A stretch of DNA of 64,000 nucleotides from Subtercola sp. Z020 (GCF_002931235.1 NZ_PSTT01000071.1:1-64000); one strand, 5' to 3'; counted from the first letter of the stretch, positions 33,671 to 48,126 are shown. Notes: generated from the sequence alone by a model not told the origin. Numbers and translations are program-made.

Positions 33671-34943
33671 TTCGCTGCCACCGCCTTCGCGAGCTTGACG
33701 GGCTTCTTCTTACGGGCGACACCGGGCGTCGGCAGCCGGAACACGGCACGCACGAGCGGCGGCGCCGCAATGAACAGAACGATCAGCGACTGGACGACGA
33801 GCACGATGTCGACCGGGATGCCCTGGCCTGCCTGCATCGCGAAGCCACCGGCCTTGAAGGCGCCGAACAAAATGCCGGCCACGAAGATGCCCCAGGGGCG
33901 GGAACGCCCGAGCAGCGCCACCGTGATCGCATCGAAGCCGATGCCCGCGTCTATTCCGGAGGAGAACCCGGTGGTCACCGTGCCGAGCACCTGGGCCACA
34001 CCGGCGATTCCGATGAGCCCACCCGAGAGCAGCATCACCGTGATGTAGGAGTTCTTGACGTTGATGCCGGCCACGCGGGCTGCGTTCGGGTTGACACCGA
34101 CGGCCCGGAACTTGAAGCCGAGGCTCGACCGCGACAGCAGCCACCAGACGAACACCGTGGCGGCGATCGACACCAGCAGCCCGGCGTGCAGGTTGTACGA
34201 CGACCCCAGCAGGTCGGGGTAGACGGCGGTCGGCAGCATGGCCGGGGTCTTCGGGTTGTTCGAGCCGGGGGCCTGCAGCAGCCCCGGCGTGCGGAGCATG
34301 TACGACACCAGGTACACGGCGACGTAGTTCAGCATGATCGTCACGATGACCTCATGCGCACCGGTTCGCGCCTTCAGCAGCCCGACGATGCCGCCCCAGA
34401 TCGCGCCTCCCGCGATGCCCGCGACCACCGCGAGGATGAGGTGCAACCCGTACGGCAGCGGGAACGAGTAGCCCACCCAGCCGGCAGCGGCCGCGGCGAT
34501 GAGCATCTGCCCCTGGCCGCCGATGTTGAACATCCCCGCCCGGAAGGCGAGGCCGACGCCGAGACCGGCGGCGATCAGCGGCGTCGCGAAGGTGAGCGTG
34601 TCAGTCAGGGGCTTGATGCCCTTGGCGAAGTCGAGGGCGCCGAAGTTGTAGACCGAGCCCTGGAAGAGGGCGCCGTACGCGCCGGAGACGGCGACCCAGA
34701 TGGCCTGGAAAGTGTCGCCCGGCCGGGAGAAGAAGTACCCCGACGCCGTCTGCACGTCTTCGTCGGTGACCGCGATCAGGATGCCGCCGGCCACCAGGGC
34801 GAGCAGCACCGCGAGGATCGAGATGACGACACTGCCACCCATGATGTCGCGGAGCACCTGGTTCGACTTCGGCGCGGGCGCCACGGCCTTCGCCGAATCC
34901 GGCGCGGGGCCTGATGCGGGTGCTGGCGCAACTCGGGTGTCGC

Positions 34944-34947
<4 letters not shown>
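33667..34947 (-). CDS. Nucleoside ABC transporter permease (NupP/YufP-like)
   Basis: This 426-aa permease pairs with the one downstream to form the membrane channel. Key segments are FNIGGQGQMLIAAAAAG, GGAIWGGIVGLLKARTGAHEV and AVGVNPNAARVAGINV. An Ala/Pro-rich cytoplasmic tail precedes the first helix at about residue 38. It overlaps both neighbours by 4 nt, showing tight coupling within the operon. Confidence 0.9.
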
Positions 34948-36491
<1,544 letters not shown>

Positions 36492-36521
36492 TACTTCACC
36501 CTACCTGTGGGTCGAACGGTT

Positions 36522-36564
36522 AAAGAAAGGGTGGGGAAACCGGACGAATCCGGCTCCCCCACCC
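36522..36564 (-). terminator. Hairpin with U-rich tail between the binding protein and the ABC genes
   Basis: GGGTGGGG (36529-36536) pairs with CCCCACCC (36557-36564), and CCGGA (36540-36544) with TCCGG (36549-36553). On the - strand the stem is followed by TTTCTTTAA. Such partial terminators let the binding protein be made in excess over the transporter. Confidence 0.75.
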
Positions 36565-36581
36565 CCGTGCTGACGTGCTGA

Positions 36582-37694
36582 CTACTTCGAGAGGTACGAC
36601 TTCACGGGGATCTTGCCGGAGACGATGTCCGACTTGATCGAGTCGAGCTCACCCTGCAGGCCCGAGTCGACCTTGCTTTCGAAGTTGTGGAACGGCGCGA
36701 TGCCGACGCCGTCGTTCTCGAGGTCGCCGATGTACGCGGCGGTGTCGAAGGTCGTGCCGGTCGCCGACGCCTTGACGACGTCGCTGGTCGCCTGCTTGAT
36801 GCCCTTCAGCACCGAGGTGAAGTACAGGCTGTCGTAGGTCGGGAACGTGTCGAACACGTCAGCGTCGGCACCGAGCAGTGCGACATCTTTACCCGAGTCG
36901 GTGATGGCTGCGCCGGCGCTCTGGAAGATGGGGCCACCGACGGGCAGCAGAACGTCTGCACCCTGGTCGATGAAGTTCTGCGCCGTGGTCTTGGCCGTGT
37001 CGTTCGCCTCGAAGCCACCCGTGAAGGTCGCCGCGTCGGGGTTGGCCGAGTCGTAACCGAGCACCTGCACCGACTTCGACTTCTGCGTGTTGTAGTACGC
37101 CACGCCCTGGGCGAAGCCGTCCATGAAGATGGTGACGGTCGGGAAGTTCATGCCGCCGTAGGTCGCGACCTTGCCGGCCTTGCTGTAGCTCGCCGACGCG
37201 TAGCCCGCGAGGAAGGCGGCCTGCGCGGTGTCGAAGAGGATCGGCTTGATGTTCGGCGCGTCGGTCTTGCCGTCGAAGTCGTTGTCGGCCGCATCGTCGA
37301 TGATGGCGAAGTCGACGTCGGGGTTCGCGAGCGCAGCGGTGACGGTCGCGGCCGAGAGCGCGAAGCCGACGGTGACGATCAGCGTGCAGTTCTGCGAGAT
37401 CAGGCTGTCGATGTTCGGGGCGTAGTCGGTCTCTGCGTTCGACTGCACCTCGATCGGGTCGACGCCCACCGCGGCGGCGCCGTCTTTGAGGCCCTCGTCA
37501 CCCAGCTGGTTGAACGACTTGTCGTCGAAGCCACCGAGGTCGGAGACCATGCAGGGCTTGAAGCCGGCGACGGCGGAGGCCGTCGGAGCGCTCGACGACG
37601 AGGTGGTGGGGGCCGATGCGCAGCCGGCGAGCAGTGCCGCCGTTGCGAGAGTGGCCAGGCCACCGAAGACGGCGCGGCGTGTGGTGTTGCTCAA
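36582..37694 (-). CDS. BMP-family nucleoside-binding lipoprotein
   Basis: This 370-aa lipoprotein binds nucleosides outside the membrane for the ABC importer encoded next. The signal peptide ends in the lipobox LLAGC, followed by a Ser/Ala/Thr-rich linker, and the BMP domain starts at CMVSDLGGFDDKSFNQ. I chose TTG 37694 because GGAGG (37700-37704) lies 5 nt upstream; ATG 37706 would add four residues but has no ribosome site. It is the first gene of the operon running to deoA. Four GTTAC repeats lie in its upstream region. Confidence 0.88.
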   Translation of the reverse strand: MSNTTRRAVFGGLATLATAALLAGCASAPTTSSSSAPTASAVAGFKPCMVSDLGGFDDKSFNQLGDEGLKDGAAAVGVDPIEVQSNAETDYAPNIDSLISQNCTLIVTVGFALSAATVTAALANPDVDFAIIDDAADNDFDGKTDAPNIKPILFDTAQAAFLAGYASASYSKAGKVATYGGMNFPTVTIFMDGFAQGVAYYNTQKSKSVQVLGYDSANPDAATFTGGFEANDTAKTTAQNFIDQGADVLLPVGGPIFQSAGAAITDSGKDVALLGADADVFDTFPTYDSLYFTSVLKGIKQATSDVVKASATGTTFDTAAYIGDLENDGVGIAPFHNFESKVDSGLQGELDSIKSDIVSGKIPVKSYLSK

Positions 37695-37699
37695 GATGT

Positions 37700-37704
37700 C
37701 CTCC
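37700..37704 (-). promoter_or_regulatory. Ribosome site deciding the lipoprotein start
   Basis: GGAGG on the - strand, 5 nt before TTG 37694. It overlaps the upstream in-frame ATG, arguing against use of that ATG. Confidence 0.6.
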
Positions 37705-37743
37705 ATAAAGTGCTGCCCGCTGACGGACGCAGGGTGCTGTGGG

Positions 37744-37809
37744 GTTACACGTTACCCAAAGTTACGTGCAGCGTCGTGCCCGCTCTGTGCTTTGCAGCGC
37801 AAGCGTTAC
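37744..37809. promoter_or_regulatory. GTTAC repeats upstream of the nucleoside uptake operon
   Basis: GTTAC occurs at 37744, 37751, 37761 and 37805 on the + strand. Read on the - strand, TAACGT at 37749-37754 could be a -10 box for the lipoprotein gene. Regulator unknown. Confidence 0.35.
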
Positions 37810-37903
37810 AAAGCCGTGGCGGCTCGTTAATCTAGCGGAAATGTCCACGGCGGGTTTGCGCGTTCTGCGCAACGATCGTGCGTCGGAACGCCCCAGGCGA
37901 CCG

Positions 37904-38968
37904 CTACTGCGGCTGGCTGGGCGAGGACACAACAACCTTGCCCGACACGATGTCGGCCTTCAGCGCGGCCACTTCGTCGGCCAAGCCGGCCGGCAGGCTC
38001 GCCTCGAGGTCGTGGTACGGGGCGAGATCGACCCCTCCGTTCGCCAGCGTGCCGACGTAGGCCGAACTGTCGAACGTACCCTTCGAGTCGTCTCCGACGA
38101 TCTGTTCGACAGCATCGCCCGTCTTCTTCATCACGCTTGTGAGAAGAATCGGCTTGTAGTCGGCCGGCAGGGTGTCGTACCCATCGTTGTCGACCCAGAT
38201 GATCTTCGCCGTCTTCGACTCCGACGCGGCAGCCGCGGCACCCTCACCGACCTGCCCTGCGACAGGCATGATCACGTCTGCGCCCTGGTCGATGAATGCT
38301 TGCGTGACGGTCTTGCCCTTGTTCACATCTTCGAAGTCACCGGTGAAGACCCCGTCCTGCACGTCTTTGCTCCAGCCGAGGGCCTGCACGCTCGTGCCGT
38401 GCGCGGCGTTGTAGGCGGCGACGCCGTCGACGAACCCGTCCATGAACAGGGTGACGGGAGGCTGATTGCCCCCGCCGAAGGTGGCGACCTTGCCGGTCTT
38501 GGAGACGCCGGCGGCGAGGTAGCCGGCGAGGTACGACGCCTGCGCAGTGTCGAAGAGGATCGACTTCACGTTCGGAGCAGTGACCTGTTCGTCGACGATC
38601 GCGAAGTGGGTGGAGGGGTGCGACGCCGCCTGCGCGCTCGTCGCGTCGGCCAACTCGTACCCGACCGTCAGCACGAACCCGCAGCCGCTGCCGACGGCCT
38701 GCTCGACATTCGGCGCGAGGTCGGTCTCGTTCGTCGAGACGAGCACCTCGGCCGCGATGCCGAAGTCGGCCTCCGCCTTCTGCAGCCCTTCCCAGCTCGA
38801 CTGGTTGAACGAGCGGTCGTCGATGCCGCCCGAGTTCGTCACCATGCGCGCACAGAAGGCACTGGCCGAGGAGGTCGACTGTGTCGGTGCCGGCGAGCAT
38901 CCCGCCAGAACCAGGGCAGCAGACGCGACGACAGAGAGAACGGAAACGGCACGGATGGTCGACTTCAT
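37904..38968 (-). CDS. BMP-family lipoprotein, second paralogue
   Basis: This 354-aa lipoprotein has the lipobox VLAGC at residues 20-24 and a BMP domain with GGIDDRSFNQSSWEGL. It is clearly related to the lipoprotein downstream but diverged along its whole length, so the pair is an old duplication. It has its own leaderless promoter and no transporter genes of its own. It may deliver a different ligand to the same ABC transporter or act as a sensor. Confidence 0.88.
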   Translation of the reverse strand: MKSTIRAVSVLSVVASAALVLAGCSPAPTQSTSSASAFCARMVTNSGGIDDRSFNQSSWEGLQKAEADFGIAAEVLVSTNETDLAPNVEQAVGSGCGFVLTVGYELADATSAQAASHPSTHFAIVDEQVTAPNVKSILFDTAQASYLAGYLAAGVSKTGKVATFGGGNQPPVTLFMDGFVDGVAAYNAAHGTSVQALGWSKDVQDGVFTGDFEDVNKGKTVTQAFIDQGADVIMPVAGQVGEGAAAAASESKTAKIIWVDNDGYDTLPADYKPILLTSVMKKTGDAVEQIVGDDSKGTFDSSAYVGTLANGGVDLAPYHDLEASLPAGLADEVAALKADIVSGKVVVSSPSQPQ

Positions 38969-38975
38969 AACGACA

Positions 38976-38981
38976 AACCTA
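38976..38981 (-). promoter_or_regulatory. -10 box of the second BMP gene (leaderless)
   Basis: TAGGTT on the - strand ends 7 nt before the ATG at 38968. Confidence 0.55.
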
Positions 38982-39026
38982 TCGGCCGACCGCGGAGCGG
39001 AACGCTGCCGTTGCCGAATCGAAACG

Positions 39027-40148
39027 TTAGAGAACGTCGCCCGAGCCCGAGAGCCGCAGGGCGTCGACGACCGCCTTCACCCGCTGCGCGTGCGCACTCG
39101 TCGTCACCAGCAGCGCATCCGGAGTGTCGACGACGACGATGTCCTCGACACCGATCAGGCTGATCACCCGGCCGCTGTGCGAGACCACGACGCCGCTCGA
39201 CGAGTCGGAGAGAACGCGGGCATTCTTGCCCAGGATGGCGAGTTCGCTCTTGCGGCCACCCGAGTGCAGTTTGGCGATGGAGGCGAAGTCGCCCACGTCG
39301 TCCCAGCTGAACGTTCCCGGTACGACCGCGAGCTTGCCCTCCTTCGCGCTCGGCTCGGCGACGGTGTAGTCGATCGCGATCTTCTCGAGCTCTGGCCAGA
39401 CGTTGTCGACGACGATGCCGCGGCGCGGGGTGTCCCACGCCTCGGCGAGCTCCATCAGCCCCGCCAGCATGTCGGGGCGCGAACGGCCGATCTGCTCGAG
39501 CAGAACGTCGGCGCGGGAGATGAACATACCGGCGTTCCAGAGGTACTTGCCGGTCTTGAGGTAGCGCTTGGCCGTCGCCAGGTCGGGCTTCTCGACGAAG
39601 CTGTCGACGAACTTCGCGTCGGCGGCGCCTTCGACGCCGAGCGGCTTCATGGCGTGGATGTAGCCGAAGCCGATCGACGGCTCCGTCGGCATGATGCCGA
39701 TGGTCGTGATGTAGCCGGCGTCGGCCGTGATCAGCGCCTCGCGAACGACGTCGCGGAACTGCTCGGGCTGCCCGATCACATGGTCGGCCGCGAACGACCC
39801 GATGATCACGCCGGGTTCCCGACGGTTCAGGATGGCGGCGGCCAGGCCGATGGCCGCGGTCGATTCACGCGGCTCGCTCTCGAGAACCACGTTGGCGTCG
39901 GCGAGCGCCGGCAGCTGCCGCTCGACGGCGGCCCGGTGCGCACGCCCGGTGACCACCATGATGCGCTGCTCGCCCGAGAGCGGAACAAGCCGGTCCCAGG
40001 TGTCGCGCAGCAGGCTCTGCCCCGAACCGCTGAGGTCGTGCAGGAACTTGGGCGCATCCGCCCGCGACAGCGGCCACAGTCGCGAGCCGATTCCGCCGGC
40101 CGGGATCACGCTGTAGAAACGCTCAAGCAGGTCGTTGTGTGCACTCAT
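39027..40148 (-). CDS. manC: Mannose-1-phosphate guanylyltransferase
   Basis: This 373-aa enzyme makes GDP-mannose from mannose 1-phosphate and GTP. It has PAGGIGSRLWPLSRADAPKF at residues 16-35 (nucleotide loop with catalytic Arg and Lys), FVEKPD and FSWDDVGDF. The isomerase domain of bifunctional AlgA-type proteins is missing. ATG 40148 follows TAAGGT by 7 nt. The GT4 mannosyltransferase gene is divergent, and a polyprenol-phosphate-mannose synthase lies 10 kb away; both would use GDP-mannose. Confidence 0.92.
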   Translation of the reverse strand: MSAHNDLLERFYSVIPAGGIGSRLWPLSRADAPKFLHDLSGSGQSLLRDTWDRLVPLSGEQRIMVVTGRAHRAAVERQLPALADANVVLESEPRESTAAIGLAAAILNRREPGVIIGSFAADHVIGQPEQFRDVVREALITADAGYITTIGIMPTEPSIGFGYIHAMKPLGVEGAADAKFVDSFVEKPDLATAKRYLKTGKYLWNAGMFISRADVLLEQIGRSRPDMLAGLMELAEAWDTPRRGIVVDNVWPELEKIAIDYTVAEPSAKEGKLAVVPGTFSWDDVGDFASIAKLHSGGRKSELAILGKNARVLSDSSSGVVVSHSGRVISLIGVEDIVVVDTPDALLVTTSAHAQRVKAVVDALRLSGSGDVL

Positions 40149-40155
40149 GGGCCCC

Positions 40156-40161
40156 ACCTTA
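40156..40161 (-). promoter_or_regulatory. -10 box of manC (leaderless)
   Basis: TAAGGT on the - strand ends 7 nt before the ATG at 40148. Confidence 0.55.
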
Positions 40162-40223
40162 CCGATAGCCACCTGTGCACCCTGCGGCCACTCGCCATTC
40201 ACACCGGTGCCACGTTCGGTTCC

Positions 40224-40229
40224 TAACGT
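40224..40229 (+). promoter_or_regulatory. -10 box of the glycosyltransferase gene (leaderless)
   Basis: TAACGT ends 7 nt before ATG 40237. This decides the start against the longer frame. Confidence 0.55.
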
Positions 40230-40236
40230 GAGCCTC

Positions 40237-41388
40237 ATGAGAGTTGCAATCGTGACCGAAAGCTTCCTCCCCACCGTGAATGGTGTGACCAACAGCGTCT
40301 GCAAGGTGCTCGACCACCTGGCAGAGACGGGGCACGAGGCGATCGTCATCTGTCCGTCGGCAGGCGCTCCCTCCCACTACCGCGGGTTCCCCGTCTTCGA
40401 GGTGCCCGCAGCGCGCTACCGCAGCTTTCCGGTGGGACTGCCGAACCTCCTCCTGCAGCGCCTCCTCGCGGAGTTCGACCCCGATGTCCTGCACGCCGCC
40501 TCACCGTTCTTCCTGGGCGCGCAGGCGATCGCCGCCGCCAACCGGCTCGGCGTGCCCTCTGTCGCCATCTTCCAGACCGACATGGCCGGGTACGCCAGAC
40601 GCAACCACTTCGGCCCCGCCACCCGGCTCACCTGGAAGTTCGTGAAGTGGGTGCATGAGGGCGCCAGCCTCACGCTCGTGCCCTCGAGTGCGTCCATGGA
40701 TGATCTGCAGGGCTATGGCGTACCGAGACTGAAGCACTGGGCCAGGGGTGTCGACCTCGACGCCTTCCACCCGAACAACAGGCACCGTGCGGGCGCTGCG
40801 GCGCTCCGTGAGCGGCTCAGCCCCGACGGGGAGGTCGTGGTGGGCTACGTCGGGCGCCTCGCGCCGGAGAAGCAGGTGGAACGTCTCGCCGAGCTGAGGG
40901 GGCTGCCGGGCATCCGGCTCGCCATCGTCGGCGACGGACCCTCACGGGCGTCGATCGAGCGCGCAACAGAGGGGATGCCTGTCACCTTCCTCGGCCGGCT
41001 GGGCGGCGATGCACTGTCTGAGGCGTACGCGAGCTTCGACCTGTTCGTGCACACGGGTACAGAGGAGACCTTCGGACAGACCCTGCAGGAGGCGCACGCC
41101 GCAGGTCTGCCCGTGGTCGCACCCCGGGCGGGCGGGCCGATCGACCTCATCGACGACGGGGTGAACGGCTACCTCTACGACCCGGCGGACCCGGCGGAAC
41201 TCCGCCAGCTCGTCGACGACCTCGTGGCGAGCGAGACGCTCCGCCTGCGCTTCGGTGAAGCGGGCCGGCGCACAGTGCTCGGGCGAACGTGGACGAACGT
41301 CTGCGGCGAGCTCGTCAAGCACTACGAATCGGTCATCTCGACGCCTAGACTCGTGCTGCCAGCGCAGCGTCGAGTAAGGCTCTCCTAA
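40237..41388 (+). CDS. GT4 glycosyltransferase, likely GDP-mannose-dependent alpha-mannosyltransferase (MgtA-like)
   Basis: This 383-aa protein has the two Rossmann domains of GT-B, family 4 enzymes. The N-terminal MRVAIVTESFLPTVNGVTNS is typical of the MgtA/PimB-like group. YVGRLAPEKQVE marks the second domain, and EETFGQTLQEAHAAGLPVVAP the nucleotide-sugar EX7E motif. It probably adds mannose to a lipid or lipomannan precursor at the inner face of the membrane. Position next to manC supports GDP-mannose as donor. Confidence 0.85.
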   Translation: MRVAIVTESFLPTVNGVTNSVCKVLDHLAETGHEAIVICPSAGAPSHYRGFPVFEVPAARYRSFPVGLPNLLLQRLLAEFDPDVLHAASPFFLGAQAIAAANRLGVPSVAIFQTDMAGYARRNHFGPATRLTWKFVKWVHEGASLTLVPSSASMDDLQGYGVPRLKHWARGVDLDAFHPNNRHRAGAAALRERLSPDGEVVVGYVGRLAPEKQVERLAELRGLPGIRLAIVGDGPSRASIERATEGMPVTFLGRLGGDALSEAYASFDLFVHTGTEETFGQTLQEAHAAGLPVVAPRAGGPIDLIDDGVNGYLYDPADPAELRQLVDDLVASETLRLRFGEAGRRTVLGRTWTNVCGELVKHYESVISTPRLVLPAQRRVRLS

Positions 41389-41412
41389 CAAGACATTTCA
41401 CGATGCGAACAC

Positions 41413-41418
41413 TATGCT
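41413..41418 (+). promoter_or_regulatory. Possible -10 box of the sdh operon
   Basis: TATGCT, 70 nt before the chosen sdhC start. It contains the ATG of the longest frame, which therefore may not be used. Confidence 0.4.
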
Positions 41419-41474
41419 TGAACAGAATTCGTGCGTCCCGGCAGTGCTCGAGGGGCCTCGAACCATCCTTAACC

Positions 41475-41482
41475 AAAGGGGG
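41475..41482 (+). promoter_or_regulatory. Ribosome site deciding the sdhC start
   Basis: AAAGGGGG ends 6 nt before GTG 41489. Confidence 0.65.
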
Positions 41483-41488
41483 TTGCTC

Positions 41489-41914
41489 GTGCCCAATGAA
41501 GCGGTATCGACGCTAGCCACAGCCCGGAGTTCCTCGAAGCGTCCGGCCGGTACCCTGTACCGCGGCAACACAGGGATGTGGTCGTGGGTGCTGCACCGTA
41601 TCACCGGTGTCGCCATCTACTTCTTCCTCCTCGTCCACGTGCTCGACACGGCGATGATCCGGGTGTCGCCCGGAGCGTACGACGCGGTCATGAGCACCTA
41701 CAAGAACCCGCTGATGGGGCTCGGTGAGACCGCCCTGGTCATCGCCATCATGTTCCACGCGTTCAACGGGCTCCGCATCATCCTCATCGACTTCTGGAGC
41801 AAGGGCGCGAAGTACCAGCGCCTGATGTTCTGGATCGTCATCGCTCTGTGGGTCATCGGAACGGCCGGGTTCGCGCCGATCCATCTCCACAACGTCTTTA
41901 CGGAGCCCCACTGA
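41489..41914 (+). CDS. sdhC: Succinate dehydrogenase cytochrome b556 subunit SdhC
   Basis: This 141-aa protein anchors the complex in the membrane and binds heme and quinone. It has three helices, with WVLHRITGVAIYFFLLVH and a heme-ligand histidine candidate in FHAFNGLRIIL. GTG 41489 is preferred over ATG 41414 because of the strong ribosome site; the 25 extra residues of the longer frame look non-coding. Its stop overlaps the sdhD ATG by one base. Confidence 0.92.
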   Translation: MPNEAVSTLATARSSSKRPAGTLYRGNTGMWSWVLHRITGVAIYFFLLVHVLDTAMIRVSPGAYDAVMSTYKNPLMGLGETALVIAIMFHAFNGLRIILIDFWSKGAKYQRLMFWIVIALWVIGTAGFAPIHLHNVFTEPH

Positions 41915-42363
41915 TGTCCGCGATCATCGACTCCCCCCGCCAGCCCCAGCAGCGTGCCAGTAAGGGCCGCGTCAACTGGGAGAAGTGGGGCTGGATCTAC
42001 ATGCGCGCCTCGGGCGTGCTGCTGATCATCCTGATCTTCGGCCACCTGTTCGTGAACCTCGTGCAGGGCGACGGCATCAAGGCCATCGACTTCGCCTTCG
42101 TAGCCGGCAAGTACGCCTCGCCGTTCTGGCAGGTCTGGGATGTGGTGATGCTGTGGCTCGCCATGATCCACGGCTCGAACGGTATGCGCACGATCGTCAA
42201 CGACTACGCCTCGAACCCGCTGGTGCGCCGCATCCTGCTCGGCGCCCTGTTCGTCGCAGCCGTCGTGCTGATCGTGCTCGGCACGCTCGTGGTGTTCACC
42301 TTCGACCCCTGCAGCACCCTGATCCCGGCAGACCAAGCCCTCTCGTTCTGCCCGGCCCCGTAG
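41914..42363 (+). CDS. sdhD: Succinate dehydrogenase membrane anchor subunit SdhD
   Basis: This 149-aa protein has three membrane helices and is the second anchor of complex II. WIYMRASGVLLIILIFGHLF and HGSNGMRTIVNDY carry the expected conserved Arg, His and Asp. Its start overlaps the sdhC stop (TGATG), ensuring equal expression. Confidence 0.92.
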   Translation: MSAIIDSPRQPQQRASKGRVNWEKWGWIYMRASGVLLIILIFGHLFVNLVQGDGIKAIDFAFVAGKYASPFWQVWDVVMLWLAMIHGSNGMRTIVNDYASNPLVRRILLGALFVAAVVLIVLGTLVVFTFDPCSTLIPADQALSFCPAP

Positions 42364-42387
42364 TACCCGAAACGAAGAAAGCACCCA

Positions 42388-44187
<1,800 letters not shown>

Positions 44188-44189
44188 TC

Positions 44190-44948
44190 ATGAGTACAGC
44201 AACACTGGACTCCCCACCGGCACCCGCCGAAGCCCCGGTCCCCACCTTCACGGTCACCATGATGGTGCGCCGCTTCAATCCCGAGGTCGACGAAGAGCCG
44301 CGCTGGGAGGACTTCGACGTCGAGCTCTACCCGACAGACCGGGTTCTGGATGCTCTGCACAAGATCAAGTGGGAGCAGGACGGTTCTCTGACCTTCCGTC
44401 GCTCCTGTGCGCACGGAGTGTGCGGTTCGGATGCCATGCGCATCAACGGCCGCAACCGTCTCGCCTGCAAGACCCTGATGAAAGACCTCGACATCACGAA
44501 GCCCGTGTACGTCGAGGCCATCAAGGGCCTGCCGCTGGAGAAGGACCTCGTCGTCGACATGGAGCCGTTCTTCGCCTCCTACCGCGAAGTGCAGCCCTTC
44601 CTGCAGGCATCGTCGAAGCCCGACAAGGAACGCCTGCAGTCGGCCGCCGAGCGCGCCCGGTTCGACGACACCACGAAGTGCATCCTCTGCGCCGCGTGCA
44701 CGTCGTCGTGCCCCGTCTTCTGGACCGACGGGCAGTACTTCGGCCCGGCGGCGATCGTGAACGCGCACCGCTTCATCTTCGACTCCCGCGACGAGGCCTC
44801 CTCGGTGCGCCTCGACATCCTGAACGACAAAGAGGGTGTGTGGCGCTGCCGCACCACCTTCAACTGCTCCGAGGCGTGCCCCCGCGGCATCCAGGTCACG
44901 CAGGCGATCGCAGAAGTCAAGCAGGCGATCATGTTCGGCAAGCGCTGA
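44190..44948 (+). CDS. sdhB: Succinate dehydrogenase iron-sulfur subunit SdhB
   Basis: This 252-aa subunit passes electrons from FAD to quinone. CAHGVCGSDAMRINGRNRLAC ligates the 2Fe-2S cluster, CILCAACTSSCP the 4Fe-4S cluster, and CSEACPRGI completes the 3Fe-4S site. GGAGAGGAAG lies upstream of the ATG, which is 2 nt after the sdhA stop. It is the last gene of the sdhCDAB operon. Confidence 0.96.
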   Translation: MSTATLDSPPAPAEAPVPTFTVTMMVRRFNPEVDEEPRWEDFDVELYPTDRVLDALHKIKWEQDGSLTFRRSCAHGVCGSDAMRINGRNRLACKTLMKDLDITKPVYVEAIKGLPLEKDLVVDMEPFFASYREVQPFLQASSKPDKERLQSAAERARFDDTTKCILCAACTSSCPVFWTDGQYFGPAAIVNAHRFIFDSRDEASSVRLDILNDKEGVWRCRTTFNCSEACPRGIQVTQAIAEVKQAIMFGKR

Positions 44949-44958
44949 CCCGTCGATC

Positions 44959-44964
44959 TAGGCT
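44959..44964 (+). promoter_or_regulatory. -10 box of the yihY-like gene (leaderless)
   Basis: TAGGCT ends 6 nt before GTG 44971. Confidence 0.55.
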
Positions 44965-44970
44965 TGTCGC

Positions 44971-46161
44971 GTGACCACTGTGACGAAAGACGCCAAGCCG
45001 AGTGACGTCGTCGAAGATGCGACAGACGATGCCGCCCATCGCTCCACGGAGCCGAAGGGCGGCATCGCTGGTCTGATCGCGAAGATCGTGGCGTCGAAGC
45101 CCGTTCGGGTCTTCCAGAACTACGCGAGCAACGGTGGGCCGCTGCTCGCATCAGGCATGAGCTACCAGGCCGTCTTCGCGATCTTCGCCGCTCTCGCCGT
45201 GGTGTTCTCCGTCTTCGGCATCGTCTTCTCGACGAACCAGGCGCTGCAGGATGCCCTGATCAGCCAGCTCAATCAGAGCGTTCCGGGGCTGATCGGCGAG
45301 AACGGGGCGATCAAGCCCGAGGCGCTGACCTCGGCGTCTCCCGTGCTCGGCTGGACGGGTATCGTCGCGGCAGCGGGGCTGGTGTTCACCGCCATCGGCT
45401 TTCTCGGGGCGATGCGGAGCGCCATCCGGCTGATCTTCAACCTCCCCGGCCCGACGACGAACTTCGCAGTGCTGAAGCTGAAGGACCTCGGCTTCGCGAT
45501 CGTCTTCGCGGTCGTGCTGCTCATCTCGATGGCGATGACAGTGGCCTCGACGGCTGCGCTCGGGTTCGTGTTCGATCTGCTCGGTCTCGACAATGCCTCC
45601 CCGTTCGCCGAGATCGTCGGGCGGATCATCGGCCTCGTGGTGGTCTTCTTCTTCGACACCCTGGTGCTGGCGGGAATCTACCGGATCCTCTCCGGCGTGC
45701 CGATCCCCTTCCGTCAGTTGCTGCCCGGGGCGGCCATCGGCGGGGCCGCGATGGGCGTGCTGAAGGCGCTCGGCTCGACCCTGCTGGGCGGAGCGACCTC
45801 GAACCCGCTGCTCGCCTCGTTCGCGGTGATCATCGGGATTCTGATCTGGTTCAACCTGATCTGCCAGGTCGTGCTGATCGTCGCCTCGTGGATCACGATC
45901 AGCATGAACGATGCCGGGATCGACCCCCGCCAGCTGACACCGGAGCAGAAGGAGGCCGAGGCCCTGCAGACCGAGGCGGATGCCCACCGGCAGGTTCTCG
46001 AGGCGCAGCACGCGCAACTCACCTCCGAACTCGCGGAGTCATTCGGCCTGCGGAAGACGAACCTGCGTCGGGCCCTCAAGCGCATCGACAGGGAACTCGA
46101 GGCAGAGAAGAAGGCCCCGGCCATCGACCCGGCTGCCGCCACCCCGCCTCGGAAGCCCTGA
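44971..46161 (+). CDS. YihY/BrkB-family membrane protein
   Basis: This 396-aa protein has a short polar N-terminus, about six membrane helices (60-310) and a charged C-terminal coiled-coil-like tail (about 320-380). LASGMSYQAVFAIFAALAVVF and LPGAAIGGAAMGVLKALGS are typical of the family. The function is not settled; these proteins were once misnamed ribonuclease BN. It sits between sdhB and exonuclease III with a promoter of its own. Confidence 0.85.
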   Translation: MTTVTKDAKPSDVVEDATDDAAHRSTEPKGGIAGLIAKIVASKPVRVFQNYASNGGPLLASGMSYQAVFAIFAALAVVFSVFGIVFSTNQALQDALISQLNQSVPGLIGENGAIKPEALTSASPVLGWTGIVAAAGLVFTAIGFLGAMRSAIRLIFNLPGPTTNFAVLKLKDLGFAIVFAVVLLISMAMTVASTAALGFVFDLLGLDNASPFAEIVGRIIGLVVVFFFDTLVLAGIYRILSGVPIPFRQLLPGAAIGGAAMGVLKALGSTLLGGATSNPLLASFAVIIGILIWFNLICQVVLIVASWITISMNDAGIDPRQLTPEQKEAEALQTEADAHRQVLEAQHAQLTSELAESFGLRKTNLRRALKRIDRELEAEKKAPAIDPAAATPPRKP

Positions 46162-46199
46162 CCGACCGGCCCCCGCAGGGCGGCGTCGGGGGCTCCCTC

Positions 46200-46205
46200 T
46201 AGACT
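46200..46205 (+). promoter_or_regulatory. -10 box of xth (leaderless)
   Basis: TAGACT ends 6 nt before ATG 46212. The 6-nt spacer TGTCGC is the same as that before the yihY-like gene. Confidence 0.55.
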
Positions 46206-46211
46206 TGTCGC

Positions 46212-48126
<1,915 letters not shown>

